The notes under the pieces were generated by a model, which ran no database searches, was not told where the DNA came from, and saw nothing but the letters and a program-made list of their open reading frames with translations. Below, one piece after another: positions 54,820-62,710 of a stretch of DNA of 64,000 nt; positions within the stretch are counted from its first letter, which is position 1, and each line of letters begins with the position of its first letter. Origin of the DNA: Flavobacterium nitratireducens. Lineage in GTDB: Bacteria; Bacteroidota; Bacteroidia; Flavobacteriales; Flavobacteriaceae. The DNA lies in NCBI RefSeq assembly GCF_029625335.1, contig NZ_CP121111.1, positions 2,914,001 to 2,978,000 of the forward strand. Direction: 5' to 3'. The translations under genes were made by a program, and so were the position numbers.

Positions 54820-56178
54820 CTAGAGTAGGAGCCTTGGTCTCGAATTTCTGTTGTTATTTTCTACTCTAGGAGCGCTGTTCTCTTGTCTAGGTGTATATGT
54901 TCTTTGATTTTGTCCATATTGATTTGAATTCGATCTTGAGTTTTCGGCTCTATTTTGATTGTACTCTCTATTCTCTGTTCTTGCAGCACCATTTTCTTGT
55001 ATAGGAGTGTAGGCTCTTTGATTTTGTCCATATTGATTTGAATTCGATCTTGAGTTTTCGGCTCTATTTTGGTTGTACTCTCTATTCTCTGTTCTTGCTG
55101 CACCATTTTCTTGTCTAGGAGTGTAGGCTCTTTGATTTTGTCCAGCTTGATTTGAATTTGATCTTGAGTTTTGATTGTACTCTCTGTTTGTACCTCTTTG
55201 TGAGGCATTATCTCGAGAGCTATTTTCGGTAGTGTAACCTCTGGAAGGGTTATATTGTCTTGAATTTGACGAATTACCGTTAGATTCTCTCGTGTTTATT
55301 CTTGAATTAGAATAGTCTCTTGAAGGAGTGTTTCTATTTGACGAATAATCTCTTGTTTGTTCTCTTCTAGAACCCGAATTGTTATTGTATTGTCTGCCTT
55401 CAACATATCGGTTCGAATAATAATTTTTGTTATAATAACTTCTTCTTTGATCTAATTCATAACGATTAGTAAAGTTGCTATATCTTCTAGTAAAGGCGTA
55501 ATTTGGATAACGTCTTTCGTAAGCATTAGAACGTCTGGTGTTGTATAAAGAGATGGCTACATTGCTTCTTCTATAACTCACATAATTATAACGATTACTG
55601 AAGTTTACACATAAATTAATGTTATTTCTATATCTGTAAATTGGGTATGGATTCCATGCGTAAAAGTAGGATGGGTAATAATTCCAATACCAGTTAGAGA
55701 TGTATGGACGATAGTTAGAGATCCAGAAAGACGCATAAATGTGAGGAGTTGAATAGTATATTGGTTCATAAATGTAGTTAGGACCATATAAATATTCGTT
55801 ACCAATAAATTGTACCTGCACTCTATTATTGCTTCTTTCGATATCTATAGTCGCAACATCTTGGTATACATCACGATCTAAAACAGATTGAATTATCACT
55901 ACGTGCGTGTTATATTCCACCGTTTCGATTACTCGCAAATAATCGACTTCGTTATCGTTATTCAAATCTAAATTTGAAATTTGAAGTTCTGGGTCATTCA
56001 ATCTTCTTTCAAAGTCTTCTAAATTTCTGGAGTCTCCAAATACAGAAGCAACTGCTCTTAAATCAAGATTGTCGCTTATTTCGTTACTCATCGCGTTTAC
56101 TGTTGTTCTATTTTGAGCTTCAACAGAAGCTGAGAACAAAGTAGCTAGCACACCTAATAGTATAATTGTATTTTTCAT
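54820..56178 (-). CDS. Secreted low-complexity protein with 38-residue tandem repeats (C-terminus frameshifted)
   Basis: Signal peptide (MKNTIILLGVLATLFSASVEA), then about 120 residues with an LDLNNDNEVDYLRVIE segment, a Tyr/Trp/Pro-rich middle (YISNWYWNYYPSYFYAWNP, ~155-175) and an Arg/Asn/Ser/Gln/Tyr-rich tail. The tail holds 2.5-3 copies of a 38-residue unit (114 nt) built on SRSNSNQYGQNQRAYTP and ENGAARTENREYNQN. The annotated frame stops at 54820; one extra base near 54,845-54,865 would switch to a frame of the same composition ending SSRSNNRRI at 54708. Surface adhesion or extracellular matrix is a guess. I know no family. Confidence 0.7.
   Translation of the reverse strand: MKNTIILLGVLATLFSASVEAQNRTTVNAMSNEISDNLDLRAVASVFGDSRNLEDFERRLNDPELQISNLDLNNDNEVDYLRVIETVEYNTHVVIIQSVLDRDVYQDVATIDIERSNNRVQVQFIGNEYLYGPNYIYEPIYYSTPHIYASFWISNYRPYISNWYWNYYPSYFYAWNPYPIYRYRNNINLCVNFSNRYNYVSYRRSNVAISLYNTRRSNAYERRYPNYAFTRRYSNFTNRYELDQRRSYYNKNYYSNRYVEGRQYNNNSGSRREQTRDYSSNRNTPSRDYSNSRINTRESNGNSSNSRQYNPSRGYTTENSSRDNASQRGTNREYNQNSRSNSNQAGQNQRAYTPRQENGAARTENREYNQNRAENSRSNSNQYGQNQRAYTPIQENGAARTENREYNQNRAENSRSNSNQYGQNQRTYTPRQENSAPRVENNNRNSRPRLLL
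54885..55200 (-). repeat. 114-nt tandem repeat in coding DNA
   Basis: A CTTTGATTTTG-type landmark recurs at 54902, 55016 and 55130, a period of exactly 114 nt (38 codons). Copies 1 and 2 are almost identical; copy 3 is shorter and diverged. Such repeats expand and contract by slippage or unequal recombination. Confidence 0.85.
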
Positions 56179-56292
56179 GATAATGGATATTTACATTCTT
56201 GATTGGGTATATTCAATTACTGTGCCAATTCATTATGAACCTATTTAGCCGATGTTCAATATGAGTATACAAAAGAGTAGATTCTATTATTT

Positions 56293-56323
56293 AAAATAAA
56301 AAAAACCGTTCTGTATTAATTTC
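56293..56323 (-). terminator. Terminator of the ECF operon
   Basis: AAACCGTTCTG (56293-56303) pairs with CAGAACGGTTT (56313-56323), downstream of the sensor gene (minus strand), with an adjacent A/T-run. Confidence 0.8.
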
Positions 56324-56352
56324 AGAACGGTTTGTATAACGAGTATTTGCGT

Positions 56353-56808
56353 TTATTTTCTCTTCCCGCGATCACCGTATTGTTGAAGCAATTTTCGGTA
56401 AAAATCATCCTCTGATTTTTTTAGCTTAAGAATTTTAACTGCTGGCAAAATGGTTCGGATACTTTTAGTGAATTTTTTTCGCAATAAAAATAATTCTTCA
56501 TCAGCGGCTTCCATTTGATTAAGCAATATTATAGCTTCTTTTTCACTGATTTTATTTAAAGCATCTCCGTTCATTCGCCACTTTAATGTTCTCATTTTTT
56601 CATGTCTTATCTCAAATTGCTTATCGTCATAAGCATTGTAAAGCGGCCAGAATTTCTCAGCTTCTTGTGAGCTAAGGTTTAATTCGGTAGTTAAAAAAGC
56701 AACTTTCATTGCTTTTACTTGCTCTTTTTTATCTTTTATATTGTCTTGAGCATAAAAACTACAAGTGAATAGCAATAATAAGGGTAAAAGTTTTCTAAAA
56801 TTCATCAT
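56353..56808 (-). CDS. Periplasmic sensor-like protein of the ECF sigma locus
   Basis: A 151-residue exported protein: signal peptide (MMNFRKLLPLLLLFTCSFYA), then an all-helical mature chain (VKAMKVAFLTTELNLSSQEAEKFWPLYNAYD, in parts) of the Spy/CpxP-like or LTXXQ type. It ends in a basic tail. In flavobacteria this protein is often annotated as a sensor of ECF-type sigma factor because of its position. It is the third gene of a four-gene operon (SRPBCC, sigma, anti-sigma-like, sensor). Its mechanism is unproven. Confidence 0.8.
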   Translation of the reverse strand: MMNFRKLLPLLLLFTCSFYAQDNIKDKKEQVKAMKVAFLTTELNLSSQEAEKFWPLYNAYDDKQFEIRHEKMRTLKWRMNGDALNKISEKEAIILLNQMEAADEELFLLRKKFTKSIRTILPAVKILKLKKSEDDFYRKLLQQYGDRGKRK

Positions 56809-56825
56809 CTTTTCTGTTTGAGGGA

Positions 56826-57242
56826 TTATTCTATTATATAGTGTTCGATATTATTGTTGCTAATTAAAATATCTTCAATGGTTTGATCTTTTAATTCGAT
56901 ATCTTGATCGATGTTTCTAATGTCTTCTTCGTCTAAAGCGTTTATCAAATCGTACTGGTTGATGTTAGATTGATAGCTTAGATAGTTTTCTAATGTAATT
57001 GTATCTAAATCATTCTTAGTACTCGCATTTTTTATCAATGTAGGAATTGCTAGAGCAAAAACGAAAACAGCTGCAACCATCATTATTATTGATTTCTTTC
57101 TTTGGAATAATGAGATTGTTTTTGGTTCTTCTTTAGGTAATTGAGCGAGTAATTGAGCTGAAAAATTTTCAAAATAATTTTCGTCTGGAGTTTTGAATCC
57201 AGATTCAATCTTAGGGTTGTTATGTAGTTTAAATTCTTTCAT
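56826..57242 (-). CDS. Single-pass membrane protein, candidate anti-sigma factor
   Basis: A 138-residue protein with a cytoplasmic N-terminal stretch (~1-50), one membrane helix (SIIMMVAAVFVFALAIPTLI, ~51-70) and an acidic periplasmic tail. It lies directly after the ECF sigma gene and 17 nt before the periplasmic sensor, the usual place for an anti-sigma factor. The N-terminal PDENYFENFSAQLLAQL motif recurs in flavobacterial proteins of this kind. It has no recognised zinc-binding anti-sigma domain, so function is inferred. Confidence 0.7.
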   Translation of the reverse strand: MKEFKLHNNPKIESGFKTPDENYFENFSAQLLAQLPKEEPKTISLFQRKKSIIMMVAAVFVFALAIPTLIKNASTKNDLDTITLENYLSYQSNINQYDLINALDEEDIRNIDQDIELKDQTIEDILISNNNIEHYIIE

Positions 57243-57275
57243 AATATCTATTAGACCAAATAAAATGGAAAAGGT

Positions 57276-57885
57276 TTAATTTGTGGTTAAAATGGCTTCT
57301 ATTTTTTTACGGCATGATGATAAGAAGCCTTTAAAGCTCCTACTGAAGTGCCTAGAATTTCAGAAATTTCTTCGTATTTTAATTCTTCAAAATATTTCAT
57401 TTTAAATACTAGTTGTTGTTTTTCAGGAAGTGTAGCAATGGCTTTCTGTAACGCAATTTGAATGTCATTTCCATCAAAATAAACATCAGATTGAAGATTA
57501 TTTATAGTGTTGTTTTGTAATGTTTCGGATGATATTCCACTTTTTTTGCTTTTTGGTTTAAAAAAGTTAAGGCTTCATTGGTTGCAATTCGATAAATCCA
57601 AGAGAATAATTTACTTTCACCTTTAAAATTTTTTAAATTTTGGAAAACTTTAATAAAAGTGTTTTGCAAAACATCATCGGTATCATCATGACTTAAAACG
57701 ATGTTCCGAATATGATTGTATAAGGGCTTTTGGTAGGAATGCAACAATTTTTGAAAAGCATCATTTTGCGTTTTCGGATTTAATAATTGTTCTATGAATT
57801 CCTTTTCTTCCAGCAAAGTTTTTTGGAGTTTAGATTTAAAATGGACTAAAAGGTTTAATTTTTTTGAAAAAAAATTAAAATTCAT
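57276..57885 (-). pseudogene. ECF RNA polymerase sigma factor, frameshifted
   Basis: A sigma-70 family ECF factor. The first frame (57885-57502) holds region 2 with LLHSYQKPLYNHIRNI, DDTDDVLQNTFIKVFQNLKNF and FSWIYRIATNEALTFLNQKAKK. It is cut at region 2/4. Adding one T to the T7 run at 57541-57547 (A8 on the coding strand) continues into IQIALQKAIATLPEKQQLVF and a proper region 4 HTH (EISEILGTSVGALKASYHHAV). That frame ends at 57299; adding one more base to a second T7 run (57302-57308) would extend it to 57276 (203 residues), matching the family's IEAIL-type end. It overlaps the upstream gene by 11 nt. Confidence 0.85.
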
Positions 57886-58984
57886 ATTCTTCTTCTGGAT
57901 TTGGAGTTTCTGGGGTTATATTATTGGTTGTAGCGGGCTCAGTAATTGCTGGTTTTGGCGCTATAATTCTAGGGAAAATAGGAACATAAACTTCAGTTAC
58001 CCATTTTGATGGATTTTTTATTTCTGTTTTACCTGAAATATAAATTTCTATGAAAGAAAAAATGGGGTTTGGAGCTATTTTTTGTTGGTTTAAGTAATTA
58101 ATCGTTTTGTTATAAGCCGTTTTTAGATGCGAATAATCACCTATAAGCGTTGTTTTGGCCGCTTCAAAAGCATCCAATTTTCCTGCTACTAAGTCACTTC
58201 CTGAACTCAAAAAAATAGCATCACGAATTCCAACACCAATGGTGATTTTAGTAAGTCCTTCAGGAGTGTCGTAAGTGTGATACAATATGAAAGGCTTGCC
58301 GTTAATTATAATGTTGTTTTTTTTGCAAAAAGCGATTAATTTAGGCAGAACAATTTTTAAATTTTTGTTCACTTTAGGAATTTCACAAGTAAAACTTTGA
58401 CCCAGGTAATTCATGGCTGTTTTTTGAACAATTCCATTTTCTTTAGTAGAAAAAGTATTTATTTCATAAACCAAAGCTTTGTCTAAATTTGCCAAGCTTT
58501 TTTCGTAAGTTTCACCAATAACTTTTTCTATTCCGCCATGTAAAGCAGTATAAATTTTAAAGTAAAAGCTCATTTTTCCTTTAGTTCTCCAAGTTACTTT
58601 AGTGCCTCCTATTGTATCTTTAAAAAACCAACTAACTTTAGAATTTGTTCCTTCAAATTCCATAGTTTGACTAATACTGTCATTTTCTTTTACGGCGATG
58701 GTTTGCATTTTACCACTTCCATCTTGGCTTTCCCATGAAAAAGAAGCGTCTTTTCCAATCGTATTTTGAGGGTAATCTAATTTGGTTTCAGGATCTTGAG
58801 TAGTCCACGAACAAAAGTCACTCCAGTTTCTGTAATCATTTACATAATTATAAACAGAAGTTTTAGGAGAATTAATAATCTTACTTCTTTCTACAAGAAA
58901 ATCGCCTTTTTGTGTAGCAATAAAAATGGATAGGGCAACTAAGCTAAGTAATAAAAGAAGAAAGATATATTTTATAATTCTCAT
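57875..58984 (-). CDS. SRPBCC/GyrI-like domain membrane-anchored protein
   Basis: A 369-residue protein: one N-terminal membrane helix (IFLLLLLSLVALSIFIAT), an SRPBCC (polyketide-cyclase-like) domain at about 28-165 (DFLVERSKIINSPKTSVYNYV, WSDFCSWTTQDP), and a C-terminal GyrI/SOUL-type small-molecule-binding domain (about 190-320) ending in an acidic/Pro-rich tail (about 330-369). It is the first gene of the ECF operon, overlapping the sigma ATG by 11 nt. It could sense a small molecule, but this is inference. Confidence 0.82.
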   Translation of the reverse strand: MRIIKYIFLLLLLSLVALSIFIATQKGDFLVERSKIINSPKTSVYNYVNDYRNWSDFCSWTTQDPETKLDYPQNTIGKDASFSWESQDGSGKMQTIAVKENDSISQTMEFEGTNSKVSWFFKDTIGGTKVTWRTKGKMSFYFKIYTALHGGIEKVIGETYEKSLANLDKALVYEINTFSTKENGIVQKTAMNYLGQSFTCEIPKVNKNLKIVLPKLIAFCKKNNIIINGKPFILYHTYDTPEGLTKITIGVGIRDAIFLSSGSDLVAGKLDAFEAAKTTLIGDYSHLKTAYNKTINYLNQQKIAPNPIFSFIEIYISGKTEIKNPSKWVTEVYVPIFPRIIAPKPAITEPATTNNITPETPNPEEEYEF

Positions 58985-59006
58985 AATAAATTGATTATTT
59001 CTGTTG

Positions 59007-59034
59007 TAAAGTTAGAAATTTTATCAATATGCAA
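59007..59034 (-). promoter_or_regulatory. Promoter of the ECF operon
   Basis: Minus strand: TTG (59034-59032), 17 nt, TAACTTTA (59014-59007). A fair but not perfect match. Confidence 0.45.
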
Positions 59035-59196
59035 TGCTATTGGTAAGAAAATTATAAAATACGATAATTTATCGATTTACAAAGGGGTATTGAATAGAAT
59101 TCCTTGAAAAACATTATAATAGTTATGTAAGATAACTTGTTGTTTATTAGTGTTTTGGTATTAATAAAAAGAAGCTAATTAGGGAATTCAATAGTG

Positions 59197-59385
59197 TTAG
59201 TGTTTTAGAACAACTTTGATGACAAATAGTAAACCTATGAAAATTAAAAAACCAATTAGTATTTTGTAATTTCCTTTATAAAAAATTCGGTGTGTTGCAA
59301 TGTCTTTTCGATAAGAAAAAATCATAACAACGATAAAAGCAATTAGAAAACAAATGGCAAAAATTAATTGTCCTTGACTAAACAT
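59197..59385 (-). CDS. Small two-helix membrane protein
   Basis: ATG 59385 gives MFSQGQLIFAICFLIAFIVV, then a SYRKDIATHRIFYKGNY loop and a second helix (ILIGFLIFIGLLFVIKVVL): a 62-residue inner-membrane hairpin protein. A frame opens upstream (59448), but those residues look like translated leader. The family resembles small flavobacterial membrane proteins of unknown function. It is divergent to the MazG-like gene. Confidence 0.65.
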   Translation of the reverse strand: MFSQGQLIFAICFLIAFIVVMIFSYRKDIATHRIFYKGNYKILIGFLIFIGLLFVIKVVLKH

Positions 59386-59464
59386 AGTAAAAATATTTAT
59401 TGCAAAAATAGTCAAATGTTTAGGATTAGTTGCTAATTTGCATTTCATTTAACTTATAATAATT

Positions 59465-59854
59465 ATGCAAGATCAAATTAATTCTGTTAAAGAATTTCAT
59501 ACAGCATTCGGGATTGGATACAGTGAAACACCAATCGCTGATTTAGGAGAAACAAAAAACACACTTCGCTATCATTTAATGAAGGAAGAGAACGAAGAAT
59601 ATCTGGAAGCAGTAAAAAATAATGATTTAGTGGAAATTGCAGATGCTTTAGGAGATATGATGTATATCTTGTGTGGAACTATTATTGAGCACGGACTTCA
59701 GGATAAAATTGAGGCTGTTTTTGATGAAATTCAAAGGAGTAATATGAGTAAATTGGGTGAAGATGGAAAACCAATTTATCGTGAAGATGGGAAAGTGATG
59801 AAAGGTCCTAATTATTTTAAACCTGATTTTACAAAGATTTTTGAAAATAGTTAA
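59465..59854 (+). CDS. MazG-like nucleoside triphosphate pyrophosphohydrolase
   Basis: A 129-residue all-alpha NTP pyrophosphatase-like protein. The metal-binding motif EENEEYLEA followed by EIADALGDMMYI (about 41-70) has the expected E-x-x-E...E-x-x-D spacing. The C-terminal NYFKPDFTKIF block places it near phage and bacterial MazG-like proteins that hydrolyse (d)NTPs and may prevent misincorporation. Its exact substrate is not deducible. Confidence 0.88.
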   Translation: MQDQINSVKEFHTAFGIGYSETPIADLGETKNTLRYHLMKEENEEYLEAVKNNDLVEIADALGDMMYILCGTIIEHGLQDKIEAVFDEIQRSNMSKLGEDGKPIYREDGKVMKGPNYFKPDFTKIFENS

Positions 59855-59862
59855 GATTAAAA

Positions 59863-59905
59863 AATAAAATGGCGGTTATCGAAATTGGATAACCGCCATT
59901 TTATT
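59863..59905. terminator. Strong bidirectional terminator (18-bp stem)
   Basis: AATAAAATGGCGGTTATC (59863-59880) and GATAACCGCCATTTTATT (59888-59905), loop 7 nt, perfect. It lies between the convergent MazG-like and ilvE genes. Confidence 0.9.
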
Positions 59906-59920
59906 AATACAAAATTACAT

Positions 59921-60988
59921 TTAAATTTTTACTGTCCATCCAAAAGGATCTTCAGCTAATTTATGTTGAATGTTTGTTAGTTTTTCTTTTAGTTGTAAGG
60001 CAACTGAATTTTCGATTTGAGGTAACTCGTAGTACTCATCTTTATATGAAAATCCTTTAATAGGACTAACTACAGCAGCTGTTCCAGCGCCAAAGATTTC
60101 TTTCAAGCTTCCGTTTTTAATACCTTCAATTAATTCAGAAACAAGAACGGGTCTTTCTTCAATAGCGATTCCTTCTTTTTTAGCCATAGCAATGATACTT
60201 TTTCTAGTTACTCCATCTAAGATTCTTTCGCTTGTAGGAGCTGTAACTAAGGTATCATTAATTCTGAAGAATACATTCATGGTTCCAGCTTCTTCTAATT
60301 TAGTATGAGTAGCATCATCAGTCCAAATGATTTGTTGGAAACCGTCTTTATTAGCCAAACTAGTTGGGTAAAATTGTCCAGCGTAGTTTCCAGCAGTTTT
60401 AGCAGCTCCAATACCGCCATTAGCAGCTCTACTATAATGTTCTGCAATAATAACCTTTACTTCTCCAGAGTAATATGCTTTAGCTGGAGATAGGATAATC
60501 ATAAATTTATATTCGTTTGATGGATTTGCAACTACACCAAATCCAGTAGCAATCATAAATGGTCTAATGTAAAGGGAGTTTCCTAAACCTTTTTTTATCC
60601 AAGCTTCGTCTAATTTTAATAACTCATTAAGTCCTTCCATGAATATTGATTCAGGAATTTCAGGCATTGCCATTCTTACAGCCGAACTATTAAAACGCTT
60701 TACATTTTCATCAGGTCTAAACAACCAGATGTCGTTATTATCATCTTTGTACGCTTTCATTCCTTCAAAGATAGCTTGACCATAATGAAAAACTCTTGAA
60801 GAAGGATCCATTAAAAATGGAGCATATGGTTTTATTGTTGGATTTTGCCATTCGCCATCTTTGTAGTCACATTCAAATAGATGATCAGTAAAAACAGAAC
60901 CAAAACTTAAATTGTCAAAATCTACTTCGTTGATTTTTGTATTTGAGGCTTTTATAATTTCAATTTTCTTGGTTTGAGTTGTACTCAT
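59921..60988 (-). CDS. ilvE: Branched-chain amino acid aminotransferase
   Basis: Transaminates leucine, isoleucine and valine with 2-oxoglutarate. The fold-type IV protein (355 residues from ATG 60988) holds RPFMIATGFGVV, the PLP lysine in GIGAAKTAGNYAGQ (about 195-208), and the DATHTKLEEAGTMNVFF block. A further ATG lies 54 nt upstream (61042), but its 18 residues do not align with the family. It is single-gene, with a strong terminator. Confidence 0.95.
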   Translation of the reverse strand: MSTTQTKKIEIIKASNTKINEVDFDNLSFGSVFTDHLFECDYKDGEWQNPTIKPYAPFLMDPSSRVFHYGQAIFEGMKAYKDDNNDIWLFRPDENVKRFNSSAVRMAMPEIPESIFMEGLNELLKLDEAWIKKGLGNSLYIRPFMIATGFGVVANPSNEYKFMIILSPAKAYYSGEVKVIIAEHYSRAANGGIGAAKTAGNYAGQFYPTSLANKDGFQQIIWTDDATHTKLEEAGTMNVFFRINDTLVTAPTSERILDGVTRKSIIAMAKKEGIAIEERPVLVSELIEGIKNGSLKEIFGAGTAAVVSPIKGFSYKDEYYELPQIENSVALQLKEKLTNIQHKLAEDPFGWTVKI

Positions 60989-61272
60989 AATTATATGTTT
61001 TTGTTTTTTGAATGCATTGTTGAATGTTAAGTTATTTTTCATTTATAATGAAAGTCAACTTTATTTCCTGCAAAAATAAATAAAAAAGGGCAAAAAGTTT
61101 GCTAAAACTTTACTATTTGTTAGTGTATAATTGGATTTTCGTATTTGTTTAAAATAAAACCTAAAATTAGAATCATTTCTATGAAAAATGCAATAATTCA
61201 TTTCCTTTAGAGCCAAGGTTGCTAATTTTTTTAAGTAATTTTGGCTGTGGATATACATTTAAACTAAAAAAA

Positions 61273-61932
61273 TTGAAAAGAGAAATTATTCAAACCAGTG
61301 ATGGGTCTACTACAATTCATTTGGAAGAGTGGAATGAAAGTTATCATTCTAAACATGGAGCAATTCAAGAAGCGAAACATGTTTTTATAAAAAATGGACT
61401 TTCATTGTTTGAAGGGAGAGCGATTTCAATTTTAGAAATTGGTTTTGGCACAGGTTTAAATGCTTTCATCAGTTTTTTAGAAGCTTCTGGATTGCATCAA
61501 ACTATTGATTATATTGGGGTAGAGGCTTATCCCGTCGTATCAGAAGAATTGGTTTCTATGAATTATGTACAGGAATTAAATGCGCAAAATGAATTGGCTA
61601 TTTTTAAAAAAATGCATGAATCAGCTTGGAATGAAAAAATAGTATTGAGTGATTTTTTTACTTTGACTAAGCGACAACAGTTTTTTCAAGATATTGATGA
61701 TATTGAACAATTTGATTTAATTTACTTTGATGCATTTGGCTATCGAGTTCAGCCCGAATTGTGGAGTACTGAAATTTTTCAAAAAATGTATAACGCTTTG
61801 AAAACGAATGGCATTTTAGTGACCTATGCAGCCAGAGGTGTGGTTAAAAGGAGTATGCAAGAAGTAGGTTTTAGAGTTGAAAAATTAGCAGGTCCACCTG
61901 GTAAAAGAGAAATGTTTAGGGCAATAAAATGA
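61273..61932 (+). CDS. mnmD: tRNA wobble-uridine methyltransferase MnmD
   Basis: A stand-alone MnmC1/MnmD-type methyltransferase that completes mnm5 modification of tRNA wobble U34 using SAM. The ILEIGFGTGLNAF SAM-binding motif and the IYFDAFGYRVQPELWS block are clear, as is the C-terminal RGVVKRSMQEVGFRV-type end. The frame opens at 61219, but a good -7 box (TAATTTTG, 61236-61243) lies inside it, so TTG 61273 (KREIIQTSDGSTTIHLEEW) is the better start (219 residues). No oxidase domain is fused. Confidence 0.88.
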   Translation: MKREIIQTSDGSTTIHLEEWNESYHSKHGAIQEAKHVFIKNGLSLFEGRAISILEIGFGTGLNAFISFLEASGLHQTIDYIGVEAYPVVSEELVSMNYVQELNAQNELAIFKKMHESAWNEKIVLSDFFTLTKRQQFFQDIDDIEQFDLIYFDAFGYRVQPELWSTEIFQKMYNALKTNGILVTYAARGVVKRSMQEVGFRVEKLAGPPGKREMFRAIK

Positions 61933-62074
61933 TTTTTCGTTAAAAACTTAACAATTTTTATTTTGAAATAATAAAAATCAATCTAACTCGTTATTGTTTG
62001 ATAAAGCTATTTCTAAAATTCTTACTTTTACATAGCTTAAAAATGAATGTTTAACCTAAAATCGTTAATCTATT

Positions 62075-62272
62075 ATGTCAAAAGTTATGTTTGATTATAC
62101 CAAATCAATATTAGAAAGAGTAAGTTTTGATTTAGTACTTTTTAGCAAGGAATTAGAGAAAGCTATAAAAACTTTACTTCCACATGAGTTAGAACAGTTA
62201 AAAGAATGGTTAGTATCTTTTATAATAGAAAAACCAGAATTAAAACCTTCATTAGGAATTATAAATAAATAA
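62075..62272 (+). CDS. Small protein, first of a tandem paralogous pair
   Basis: A 65-residue soluble protein with no family name I recognise beyond a flavobacterial small-protein group. FDYTKSILERVSF, then LFSKELEKAIKTLLPHELEQL and EWLVSF form three short helices. It is 55-60 percent identical by eye to the downstream 67-residue protein (62472), sharing DYTKSILERVSF, LLPHE and KPELK. No zinc site or HTH is visible. Each copy has its own terminator, so they are separately transcribed. Confidence 0.75.
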   Translation: MSKVMFDYTKSILERVSFDLVLFSKELEKAIKTLLPHELEQLKEWLVSFIIEKPELKPSLGIINK

Positions 62273-62298
62273 AAAGGAATCATTTGATTCCTTTTTTT
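62271..62298 (+). terminator. Terminator after the first small paralog
   Basis: AAAAAGGAATCA (62271-62282) pairs with TGATTCCTTTTTT (62285-62297), near-zero loop, then Ts. Confidence 0.85.
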
Positions 62299-62471
62299 GT
62301 TTTTTTCGACAATTTCGTAATAGATTAGAATGTTTTTTTGTATGTAAAATATTTTTAAAAAATAATTAAAAAGTATTTCGTCGATTTTATGTGTTTTTTA
62401 ACTACTGAGATAGGAGAGAATCTATTTTGAATTTTGTATTTTAGACATATGAATTTAAATACTTAAATGTT

Positions 62472-62675
62472 ATGCCTAGAATGATATATGATTATACAAA
62501 GTCTATCCTCGAAAGAGTAAGCTTTGCTCCAGATTTATTTGTGAAAGAGCTTAAAAAAGCAGTTAGAAATTTATTGCCACATGAGATGGAACATCTTAGA
62601 AACTGGCTTAATTACTATACAAAAGAAAGACCAGAGTTAAAACAATGTCTTATTGAGTTAGACAAAAACAAGTAA
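62472..62675 (+). CDS. Small protein, second of a tandem paralogous pair
   Basis: A 67-residue paralog of the protein at 62075. It keeps IYDYTKSILERVSF (~5-18), LFVKELKKAVRNLLPHEMEHL and the KERPELKQC end, and differs mainly in charge (more Arg/Lys). The two copies are 199 nt apart with different intergenic DNA, so the duplication is not recent. The function is unknown; a small regulatory or adaptor protein is possible. Confidence 0.75.
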   Translation: MPRMIYDYTKSILERVSFAPDLFVKELKKAVRNLLPHEMEHLRNWLNYYTKERPELKQCLIELDKNK

Positions 62676-62679
62676 GAGG

Positions 62680-62710
62680 TAGAGTCAAGAGTTTCTTGAC
62701 TCTATTTTTT
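62680..62710. terminator. Bidirectional terminator before oxyR
   Basis: TAGAGTCAAGA (62680-62690) pairs with TCTTGACTCTA (62694-62704), loop 3 nt; serves both convergent genes. Confidence 0.9.

Noticed and set aside
54885..55200. CRISPR array
   Set aside because: The repeats are in frame, 114 nt in period, without unique spacers, and encode a protein repeat.
54861..55208. 115-codon ORF in the repeat tail
   Set aside because: Second frame of the tandem repeat; open only because the repeat unit is a multiple of three.
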